A stretch of 64,000 bases of DNA from Tolypeutes matacus (Eukaryota; Chordata; Mammalia; Cingulata; Chlamyphoridae). The stretch spans positions 757,187 through 821,186 of the forward strand of contig JAKSZT010054399.1 in NCBI GenBank assembly GCA_026826555.1, read 5' to 3'. Below are positions 37,503 through 46,900 of the stretch, one piece after another (the stretch's first letter is position 1; each line of letters opens with the position of its first letter). The translations under genes and the position numbers were made by a program. Below the pieces are notes generated by a model. The model made no database searches. It worked only from the letters and a program-made list of their open reading frames with translations, and was not told where the DNA came from.

Positions 37503-37618
37503 GAGCTTTTGAAGAAGCAATACCAAAGGGCTCTGAAAAAGATGAAATGCTACATAGATGTAATTGAAGCGTATATCCTTGCCACTGCAAGCTTTAAAGA
37601 CAAACCCTTATTGTGACA
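37503..37618 (+). other. Candidate internal exon with a short Lys-rich open frame
   Basis: A 116-base block lies between a very strong acceptor (tract 'gtctgtcttatccccctctc' then AG at 37,501-37,502) and a good donor (GACA|GTAAGC at 37,618/37,619). One frame runs 37 codons to a TGA at 37,614-37,616, three bases before the donor. It reads as a polar, Lys-rich, helix-prone peptide beginning E-L-L-K-K-Q-Y-Q. No family was recognised. It could be an exon of a lncRNA or of an upstream transcript of the gene at 42 kb, possibly starting at the distal promoter near 9.4 kb, or a chance splice pair. It is not required by the main gene model. Confidence 0.35.
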
Positions 37619-37877
37619 GTAAGCATTGCGAAAAATGTACATCCTTCAAACAATGTGTTTGATTCCAAATGAAATGAATTTCCCAATGCAGTGTTGGGTT
37701 AACTTACTCCAGTGTTTTTAGAGAAGCAGGATTTACTCGTCGAGTTGCCTTATTTTGTATCATGCGATCTTTAGTTTTGACTAGAGAAAAGCTGTCTTTA
37801 GAGTATGACTTTTTCTTTTACATTTTAAATTTTGTTCTACAATATAACAATGAAATATGCATAAAACAAGGCCCACA

Positions 37878-38275
37878 TATTTTAAGGATTTATTTACTTT
37901 TATCCATTCCCCCTCCCCCGGTTTTGCTGTTTCTGTGTCCATTCCCTGGGCAACTCTCTGTGTCCATCTCCTGCCCTCTCTTCTTATCCCTCTTCTCCTG
38001 TCTTCACTGGGATTCGATCCTTGGAACTTCTGATGTGGGAGAGAGGCATCCTACCACCTGTGCCACCTTAGTTCCTGGTTTTTTGGCATGTCTTGTCTTG
38101 GCTCTCCCTTGTGTCACTCTCCTGTTATGTCATCATCTTGTGCATGGCGCATGGGGCCTGGCGGCTCACACGCCTTCTATATTTTTAAATTTTTACCGGG
38201 AGGTCCTGGGGATTGAACCCAGTTCCCTTCATATGGGAGACAGACACCTAACCACCCGAGCCACATCCGTCCCCC
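37878..38275 (-). mobile_element. DAS-type SINE, antisense, two heads
   Basis: The inverted head of the SINE is at 38,195-38,275, with the inverted B box GGATTGAACC at 38,210-38,219 and 'gagccacatccgtcccc' at its start. A second inverted head lies near 38,005-38,080 with 'ggattcgatccttgg'. The low-complexity tail and a T-rich stretch on the left are the inverted 3' end. It is more diverged than the other two DAS copies. Most of the 194-codon plus frame (37,762-38,346) is this repeat. Confidence 0.85.
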
Positions 38276-38619
38276 TGCTATATCTCTTAAGGTTGACCAA
38301 AGATACCCAAAGTTACAGTCTTTTCCCATATAGGATGGTCATATAATAAATCAGTCTTGCTTTATCACCAGCATTCTGAAAACCAGACCTAGAGAGAAAA
38401 ACTAGGTCTGGGCACACATGCGTGGTTTCTAATATAGCAAATGTTTAGCCCACCCTGATTATCACAAAATCAGGACAGCGGGAATCACATATTTTTGATC
38501 AACAGAGCAGGAACATTGTCAGTATGATCTCTGTAGAGCGGTACACATGATTGGCACCCACTGTTTATAAGATGCAGTAGGGTTTATACACTGATGGATA
38601 ACTACCACTACCCTGTGTT

Positions 38620-38865
38620 CTTTTTTTTTTTTTAAATATATTTTTTATTTTTTCTAAAAGATACTTAGATTACATAAAATGTTACATAAAAAAATATAAG
38701 GGATTCCCATATGCCCCACTCCCCACACCTCCCACTTGTCCCCACATTAACAACTTCTTTCATTTGTGTGGTACATACATTGCAATTGATGAACACATTT
38801 TGGAGCATTGCCACTAAGGATGGATTATAGTTTACATTGTAGTGTACTTTCTCCCAGAGAGTATG
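38620..38865 (-). repeat. L1 3' UTR, antisense (xenarthran type)
   Basis: A T-rich start (the inverted A tail) is followed by 'gattacataaaatgttacat', 'gggattcccatatgcccca', 'cattaacaacttctttcatt' and 'ttatagtttacattgtagtg'. This is the inverted L1 3' UTR layout common in the armadillo genome. A related piece lies at 59.7 kb. Confidence 0.75.
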
Positions 38866-39354
38866 ACTTTCCTTTACGACTACAAGCCTAAAACTCTAAA
38901 TAAATATATTGATGTTCAATTAAACTTCAAAAGACTGAAGATTTGTTCATTATTTTGTAGTTATAACCGGGTAATCTGTTTTAGTTTGTTTCGTCTTGAA
39001 CTACCTAACAGGCTACTTCCAATAAAAAGGGATACCACAATTTAGAATCCGCCTTGATTTGGAGACTGTGCCCTTGTTTTATTGAGTACACTTGTGCTCC
39101 CTCTGCTGCCATAAAGAAAACATTCACGTCCGAGACCTCAGTACATTCCTCAGCAGAGTGTTCTCTTTTGACAATGATGATGCAGATTTGTGCATAAATT
39201 AGGACTCTTCCTAAATGGAGTACTATTTGTCCAAAGCATATAATGTAATAATTAAAAAAAAAAAATTAAAATCACAAATTTAAAAGGAGAGGGAAAGAAA
39301 GAGGAGTAGATAAAAGAATTAAGCTCCGCACTGGTGGCCAAAATCATCTAGAGT

Positions 39355-39490
39355 ATAAACCCATGGTTCTCGTATGCTCGTATGTGCTTAGGAATCACGG
39401 GGGGGGGGGGGGGGGGCAGTGCCTGGGTAGAACCCTCGATTTTGAACATCTACAAAGCTCCCAGCTGCTGCCCTTCAAGGACTACATTTT
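39355..39490. repeat. MER5-like fragment with a G18 run
   Basis: MER5-type blocks ('catggttctcgtatgc', 'taggaatcacg', 'ttttgaacatctacaaagct') are interrupted by an uninterrupted run of 18 G at 39,399-39,416. The run length may be polymorphic or an assembly artefact. Confidence 0.55.
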
Positions 39491-39779
39491 AAGAAGCAAG
39501 GCTAGAATACATACTTATATGATATGGAATATACTAGATAGCCCTTTAAAAAAAAAAACAACAACAAAAAACCTTCAAAAGCAGATGCTACCCATACAAT
39601 AAAATAGATGTGATCATGATGATTTGTCCATGGTATTTAAGTAACCCAGAACACAAGCTAGGCAGTGAAGCTCAGCAGGCCTGATGTCTACATTTCCTTT
39701 CATTTTAAAGGTTGACCTACACTTATAAGACTACAATACCAGGTTTATGAACAATCCTCTAGCACTACATATTTGCCTA

Positions 39780-40252
39780 CTGGCTTCTTGAAAGCCCTGC
39801 TCTTCCCTTTTCACTGAGCTTTTATTTGCATGACAAAGTCTCGTTTTTAAAGAACGGGGCCTGTTCGATGTGGCCATACCTTGACTATTTTACCAACTGA
39901 AAATAAAGTATTTCAGTCCTAACAGCAATGAAAGTGCATCATCAGCCTTTATGTTTAAGCTGGACCTCGCCGAAAGAAATAATTAGATTTTAGTCACAGT
40001 TTATGGCTTTAAACTTAATGGCTAAAAAAGTAAATGCCACATTTCCTATCAATTGTTTTTACTGTTTGAGTCATATACATATTTAGCTTGCTTGAGGGAA
40101 CATTTAAATTAATTGACTAACTCTAATCTGAATTATGTGTTTTTTAATTTGTTTAAGGCTGTTAAAATAATGTAAATTAAACTGCTTATGTCACTGTAAT
40201 AATTAAAATATTAGCTCCTTTTTATTGAAAATTCTCTAAATGTAAGATGTCT
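39780..40252. other. AT-rich block upstream of the promoter, possible conserved non-coding element
   Basis: About 470 bases with no repeat landmarks and many homeodomain-like TAAT/ATTA cores, e.g. in 'aaattaattgactaactcta' (about 40,106-40,125). No transposon tail or microsatellite explains it. It lies 1.5 kb before the CpG island. Called only as a candidate on texture; conservation cannot be seen here. Confidence 0.3.
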
Positions 40253-40520
40253 AAAAATAGAGTGGACATGGATGAACCTGAAGGACATTATGTTGAGTGA
40301 AGCAAGCCAGACACAAAAGGACAAATACTGTATGAATGCATTACTATGAATCAAATATATTGTGTAATATAGTTTTATTAAAAAAAAAATTATATGTATC
40401 CATTATATTTAATTGAGAAATGTATATATTTATTCATCTGTGTTTACTTTTTAGTTTTTAATTGTTTATGTTTTCAATTATTAAATGTACAAAATAAAGT
40501 TAAAAAAAAAATAGAGTGGA
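40253..40520 (+). mobile_element. 5'-truncated L1 with target-site duplication
   Basis: The body (40,267-40,506) starts in the L1 ORF2 end ('catggatgaacctgaaggac', 'gtgaagcaagccagacac') and runs through a 3' UTR to AATAAA and an A tail. Perfect 14-bp duplications AAAAATAGAGTGGA flank it at 40,253-40,266 and 40,507-40,520. Truncation and duplications show a typical target-primed insertion, probably lineage-specific. Confidence 0.9.
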
Positions 40521-42339
40521 GGTGGATTGGGCAGCCTGTAGATTATGAGCTGGAATAAAAACATCTCCGTTAAGCCAAAAACATGGCAACCAATACTTTC
40601 TGTTATAAAAATATTTTAGATGAATTTGGCTTTTTATGAAAGCTGTCTGAAACTGAAGAGGATGGCAGAAGCTCTCGGTTTATTTACAGGCTAGTAATAA
40701 TCCTACCTGCGGCTCAATCCTTGTCTTCGTGTCAAGCCAACAAGCCTCTGCTTGATTCCGAAATCGGTTTTGCCAAGTAGGGGAAGGAGATATTACGCGC
40801 TTATGTTCTGTGATATGAACCTTCACTTTGATAAAGCTTGTCAACAGAAACAAACAAACAAACAAAAAAAGCAAAGCCTTTCCAGGAAAATGATTTTAAC
40901 TGTCCACTAGAGGCTGTAATGAGACCAACTTTGTCACTTTAGAGTTTAGACCAACCAGAGGTTTAAACTGTAACAATCATTGATTTTTAAATGGAAAAAA
41001 AAAAAAAAAAAAAAAAGAAAGTTGTAGAAATGAGTAAGAGTGAACGGTAGTAACTCTATTTAAATAGCCATGTATGTATGTGCTCGGCGTTTCAAAATGT
41101 GAGGAAAAAAACCCCAATTTCCGGGGCTCCACACCTTCCTAGTTAGCATACTTATTTTTATTTCGGAAGCACACTGGTTCTACGACAGTGTTGTCTAAAA
41201 GCTTTTCTCGCGGTGCCAATGTCGCCTGCCTCGGCTGGTGACTAATCGTTCGGTCATAAGTAACCTCGGCCCAAAGGCGTCTCAAACACAGCTCACAGGC
41301 GACAGTGGGGGCTGCCGGAAAGAGGGGGCACGTTTCTGGACACTTGGTTCTAAGCACCTGAAGGAGGTCAGGTGCTTCCCCGACACCTACAGGTTTTCCA
41401 GAATTATCCGCAGCACGGAGGTGCCTTCTCTGCCTCCAGGTGCCACACCTGTTGGCAAGGTGCACCCCTCCAGTGAAGGTGCCTTGGTACCCAGCCAGCA
41501 CCTGGAGGCGGTGCACGCAGAAGGGGGGGGTGGTGGGGGGTGGGCAGCGGGGAGCCGAGGACCCAGCTGAAAAATTGAGTCCAGAGCCAGCTCTCCAGCG
41601 TGGATTCCCGAGAACTGTCATTTGATGCTCGGTTTGCTCCTTCCCTCTGCCCCGCTGGTTACCTCATTTCCGATTAAATTAATGATCCCGACTTAGCTGC
41701 GGGAGGAGTGTGCGGGTTGTCTCTCCCCGCGAGGGCTGAGCAGTTGCGGATCTAAAGCTGATTTCCGGAGCTGCGGGAAGAGAGAGGGGGCAAGGCCCGG
41801 GGGCCGCCAGCTTCCCCGCGCAGTGAAGGTGAAGGTGCACGTGGAGTCGGGGTGCCCTCGAAACTTTCCCGAGCGGCGGAGGCACAGCCCCCCGGCCCCA
41901 GCCCGCCTCCGGGGTTAACCCGCAGCCGAGGACCCCCGGCAGCCCTCCAGGCCTCTTCTGGGGCGCGGGGGAGGAGGGGCACGTCGGGATTAGAGCCGGC
42001 TGACCCCCCTCCACCCCCGGGCTATGTCATTGGCTCTGGGCTGAAGCCCGGCACCCCTCGGAGGGTCTCCCACGGGTGCCTGAGTTGCATCCCGCTGTCG
42101 CCATCTCCTCCCCAACTCGGGGACCCCGCGAGGGCGCGCGAGGACCCACCGATCACCGCGCAGATGACCTCATCGCCTCCGCTCCCCGCCCCCTTTCCCA
42201 AACCTAGAAGGAACCGTCCCCCCCCCCATCCCGGTGCCCGCGGCTTCCCCCCTCCGAGCCACTCTCCCGGGAAGGGAAGCGGCGGCCGGGCGGAGAGGCG
42301 CCGCCTCCCGGGGGACCGCGAACCCAAGGGTTAAGGGCG

Positions 42340-42731
42340 CAGTGGGCTGGCGGCCATGTGCGGGGCCGCCAGCCCCAGGGTCCCCCCCCCCCGCCCCCCT
42401 CCCCCATGGAGCAGGATCCTGGAGCTGCGGCGGCGGCAGCCAACTGCTCCATATTTGGCTTCTATTACACATTTACATACTGGAGCGAGCGAGGGAGGGC
42501 TGGCGGGCGGGCGCGGGGAGGAGGGAGCGGGAGGAGGGGGAGGAGGGAGCAGAGTATACCGCAGACATCATTTCTACTACAGTGGCGGCGCCGTGCAGGA
42601 CCTGTTTCACTGCAGGGGGATCCAAAACAAGCCCCGCGGAGCAGCAGCGGAGCGCCGGCAGCCGCGAGACATTGTTTCTCTCCCTCTGCCCCCCCTTCCC
42701 CACGCAACCCCAGATCCATTTACACTTTACA
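42340..42731 (+). other. First exon (5' leader) of a plus-strand gene
   Basis: The exon is defined by its 3' end: TTTACA|GTAAGT at 42,731/42,732 is a near-consensus donor. The start is approximate because the promoter has no TATA box. It contains an ATG at 42,356 (G at -3) and another at 42,406. Both of these frames remain open to the donor and continue through exons 2 and 3 when spliced. The third frame stops in exon 2. In unspliced DNA the frame from 42,406 ends in the intron's TAA at 42,733-42,735. The exon is GC-rich upstream and becomes a C-rich leader near its 3' end. It is most simply a non-coding leader exon. The gene is not firmly recognised. Confidence 0.65.
42449..42458. promoter_or_regulatory. 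CArG box (serum response element)
   Basis: CCATATTTGG is a perfect CC(A/T)6GG match, lying in an otherwise GC-rich island in a short AT-rich patch. SRF binds this motif in muscle and growth-response genes. Its position inside the first exon or just at the start suggests direct promoter input. Confidence 0.7.
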
Positions 42732-43599
42732 GTAAGTGGCTATTTTTTTTTCCCCCCCTCCTCGGATTCTCTCTCCCCCCTCCCCCTCCCCTGATTTAGA
42801 TGAAAATCCGTCCTCCTCCCCGCCCCCCAGCTCTCCGGAGGGGACCCAAAGCAACCACCAGCAAACAAACCCCAAACCCCAAACGGCGGCCCCGAAAGCA
42901 GCTGGAAGAGGAGCGAAGGAAATAGACGGGTCGTGTTGCGCTGGGTGTCTGCGTGTGTGCACAGACTACTGTCCCCGGCTCCAGCCTCGCGGGGGCCGAC
43001 CCCCCCCCCCCGGCGCAGGGGCAGCCCGCAGGGTGGCAGGCCGGGGCGGGGGTGGGGAGAGGGTGGGCGCCCGCGGGGCGAGGGGGCGCGGGCAGCGGCG
43101 GAGCCCGGCTCGGGCGGCCCGAGTGCGGGGAGCGCTGTCCTCCCTCGGGGGTGGGGGGCGCAGGGGAGACGCTGGCGGCGGCCGGGGGTCGCGCTGCCCT
43201 CCCCTCCTGCGGGCCGCCTCCGCCTTCGTCCCGGGAGGGGGCTGCGAGAGCGAGCGGGTCGCGGGGAGGCCGGGCTTCCCCGCGAGTGGCCGCCTGGCCT
43301 CGGCGCCCGGGGGCGGGGGTCTCCCCGCGCAGCGGCCTCGCGGGCGGTGCGGCGGCCCCGGCCAGGGCAGCGCCCGCGGCGCGGAGCGGGGAGCGAGGGT
43401 GCGGGTGCCCGGAGCGCGGCTGGAGCGGCGGCCCAGGCTGCAGCCGCCGCCGCCCTGTCGGGGCCGCCGCCTCCAGCTCATGTGCGGCGGCCGCGGGGAG
43501 CCGGGAGCGGGGAGCGGGGAGCGCCCGCGGCTGGAGCAGGGGAGCCGCGGCGGGCGCTGCCCGGCGCGGGGACTGAGCGGCTGCGCGGCGGCCGGGAGG

Positions 43600-43819
43600 G
43601 TGAATGAAGCCAGGAGGAGGGGAAGGAGGAGGAGGCGGCGGCGGAGGAGGCGCTGCGGGGTCTGGGATGCGCCCCAGGGCCCCGCGGCTCGTCACTCGGG
43701 GCCGGCCCGGGCCGGGGACGCTGCCACTCCCGCGGCCGCCGCCTCGGACGAGGGTCCAGCGCCGCGCGCAGGCGGCCCCCGCGGCGGCCCGGGAAGGGGC
43801 CGGACTGGCGGAACGAGAG
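43600..43819 (+). other. Possible alternative first exon
   Basis: A very good donor (CGAGAG|GTGAGG at 43,819/43,820) lies inside the island 1.1 kb after the main donor. It could end an alternative first exon that splices to exon 2 at 49,720. The start is unknown. An ATG at 43,604 opens a Gly-rich frame of low coding likelihood. Confidence 0.35.
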
Positions 43820-43980
43820 GTGAGGCGGGGTCGGAGCGGGGCGCGAGTGGCCGCGAGTGCGGGCGTGTGCGGGCAGGGGGCGGGCCGTGGCGACGCGGAG
43901 GGGGCCCCGCTCGGCCGCCTCTGCAGCGCCCCGCACTCTGCGCGGGCCCCCGCCCCCGGGCCGCCCTCCTGAACTCCGTG

Positions 43981-46900
43981 GCTTGTGCTTTCATTTTATT
44001 TCAGACCACGTAGGGGGCTACGATTCAGGTTTTGTTGGGAGCTGGCGCGGGAGCCTTGGTGGGGGGTGGAAGTAGGGTGGTGATCGAGGGGGTGCCAGGC
44101 AAGAAAAGAAAACAGAAACCCCAGTTTCTGAGCACGCTGGGGTTCGGTCCGTGCCCGTGCAGGAGCTGTTTTGTTTTGCCTCCTTGGTATACAACCCTGC
44201 AGATAAGAGGGTCATATAAATACTTCGGAAGATTGGGAAATTGCTGAAGAGTAGTAATGGCAAAGAAAAAAAAAAAAGTCAGTCGGAAGCGGGTTATATA
44301 ATGCGCGGTGTGGCTAACAAGAACGGCAAGCTATTTTTATTTTGTTTACCGTATGCTGTGCAGTAGGGACTCTTCCAAACTGGTTCTGTCCCCGTAGAGA
44401 TTCTTAGCTTCCCTGTGAGATCCACAGGATACAATTAGCAAAATTAGAAGACCCCATTACACCCACAGGAACAAAACAAAACAAAACAACTAATGCCTTA
44501 GAGTGGCATCCTCTCTGCAAACCCTATCGTGCGTGCAGGGGAATGTTGTATGCAAATAAGTTCCCCTTTGGCAATCGAGTAGTCACATCTCAATGACATT
44601 GGTGTTTTATAATGCAGGCTCTCCTTAATATTTAAACATCGGCCTTCCATGTCGCTCCCGGCAGTGGGGAGTTACTTGATGGCTATTTTTAGGCATAGCG
44701 GGTTACTTTTCAGAAATGTCAGCTATGCCATTTCTGTTTGGGTTTCTGAGGAGTTCTGCAGTCCCCAGAAGCCCCTGTTAATCCCATCCTCTGGTTTATT
44801 TGGTGGGTAATGGTAGTTTGATACTTGGGCTTCTTGGGAATGGAGCTTATGCCGGAGGAAAGCAGCAGAGAGGAGGAGGAGAAAATCCTGCACATGGACT
44901 CTTGGAAAGGGATTGCACCAAAGCGGCTTGTGCTGTGCGGGTTAATCTCCCCTGCTTGCCCTCTAACTGTGCACGCCTGAGTCAATATTTTAGCAGCTCC
45001 GTAAACAAATGGCCTCCAACGCCACCTTCTTGCACATACAGCAGAGGTTTGAAGGGCTGCCCGGAACCTCCCGCTGCCAGTCTTTCTCATCATGTAGATA
45101 CATGTCAGTGGTGTAGGTTTTCCGTGCACTTACTCCAGCCCTGATCGGTCCTGTAATTAGATCAGGATGCCATGGCAACAGACAGTGTTCCTTGGTCCAT
45201 TCAGGTGGGAGTGCCTGAACTACTCCAAGTGTTTCATGCACAGTATTTGTGCCGCCTGAGCCAGACCAGAGTCTTCACTATTTCACTTGCATGGTTTGAG
45301 TCCTTTGGACGACAGACACTGAATTAGGCTTCTAGCTACTCAACTTTTATAAAGGAGACCAAGAATCTGTTCTTACTGGGGCCACTATGTAAATGCATCT
45401 CCCAGGACAGTGGAAGGAGCCTGACAGCCTTACTGGTGTTTGTTAAGGGATCCACGAGTATTTGGTGCTTGTTAGAAACCTTTCAGAGCTCAATGAGGCA
45501 GCGTTGCTTTTGCAGCCTGGAGCCTTTGGCCTAGGAGGCACTTAACCCTTTCAAGTGTGAAGCGGGCCCACGTTTGAGAACCCAGCTTCCCGGTAGTTAC
45601 CACTGGCTTTCTAAAGGATTTACTCAGCACAAGTAATTTATTTGGGAAAGATACCCCCATTGTCACATATTAGAACTCTTCAGTTATCATAGCAGCAAAA
45701 ATGGTACTGACAGTAGACAGACCTTCTGAATGTTATTCATTCGCAGTTTGGCTCTGTTGCCCATGATATATCTGTGGCAGTAATTTAAAAGAATTTTCTT
45801 CTCGGTTAAGTGAGAGATGATATAGAGGCCTATAGCTAGGAGACTGGTAATGCGTGGTACTTTTGCCCAATGAACAATTTGTACTCTATTTTAGGATCGA
45901 ATTTAATGAGCATTTAGAGAGGGGCATTCTACTCTTTGCATTATAGGGCCCTGTCTTATTAAGTCTGCTAAGCAAGGAAAATAATACCATTGCAAAAAAT
46001 ATGTAGTGTTAAGTTGCTGAGGCTCTGTGCAGCTCAGGCAATCCAAGTAAGGGGGAGTATTTTCATAATCTTCTTGTTTGAAAGGAAAAAAAAATTACTT
46101 GAGAGCAATAATGTCTGCTGGAACTTGCCAATCAGTTTACAGTTTTAACCGCTGCAGAGCTAAATTGGTAAATCTTTTTCACCTTCCTGGGGGGCTAAGA
46201 TGAAGAGAGCCACTCAAGTCTGCTTACAGGGGGCTTATGTGTTTCTCTCCTTTAGTCTAGAGTATTCGTTTGGTAACTTCACTGTAGCCTGGTCAGAGCA
46301 AACTTCATGTGGTTAAAAAGAAGCTGTTCTTTCTGGGGTGTAAATAGATTGGAAGCAAGGATATAAAATAAGGCACAGACATTTCAGTTTTACACAATGC
46401 CTTGGAGGTGTCCTGGCATACAGCATACTGCTTTCCTACAGTGAAATGTGAGCATGTATTTTGAATGCACAAATACATTCGTGCTAAAATAAGTTTGAAA
46501 GTATTAGTCTTTGATTGGCAGCTGTGAGAGACAATATTTTCCTCTTTGGATTTTGTTTTAAGAGGGTTTGGCAAAGAGAAGTGATACTTTATCAGGAATA
46601 TTATAACTAGGCTTTAGGGCCTCTGAATTATCTTTCATTGTTAAGAGAGAGATTAAAGAAAAACCCTTTAGCCACGAGACCATATGGCAAATACCTGTGG
46701 ATGGCCTTAAAGTTTCAACATATCTAACTCAGTTGTCTGGGGAAGACCGTTCTGAAGAGATTATTAGAATATTAGTAAATATACTTCTATGACTGCTGTT
46801 TTTATTGTCACTAGAGAGTTCAGGGACTCTTTCCTTTTGTATAATATTGTGCCTTTATTTATTTATTTTTCCATTCTGAAATGTCAAGTGGACTTTCCCT

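Larger units (their letters stand above)
41690..43980. promoter_or_regulatory. CpG island promoter, TATA-less
   Basis: A 2.3-kb island of very high G+C and dense CpG, with sharp edges against AT-rich sequence at about 41.69 kb and 43.98 kb. It holds many GC boxes, an inverted CCAAT (ATTGG at 42,029-42,033), a half-CRE TGACCTCA near 42,164, a CArG box (42,449-42,458) and at least one good plus-strand splice donor. No TATA box is at a useful position. This is the housekeeping or developmental-regulator type of promoter. The 425-codon plus frame and the 299-, 224- and 207-codon frames here overlap on both strands and in several phases, are Gly/Arg/Pro/Ala-rich, and are composition artefacts. Confidence 0.9.

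Noticed and set aside
37762..38346. 194-codon plus-strand frame
   Set aside because: Most of it is an inverted DAS SINE, including the inverted B box.
42796..43695. 299-codon minus-strand open frame
   Set aside because: Pro/Ala/Arg-rich low complexity in the same island; composition artefact with no splice or family support.
42736..44013. 425-codon plus-strand open frame in the CpG island
   Set aside because: It starts inside the intron just after the main donor, is made of Gly/Arg/Pro/Ala runs, and competes with several equally long frames on both strands. High G+C makes stops rare.
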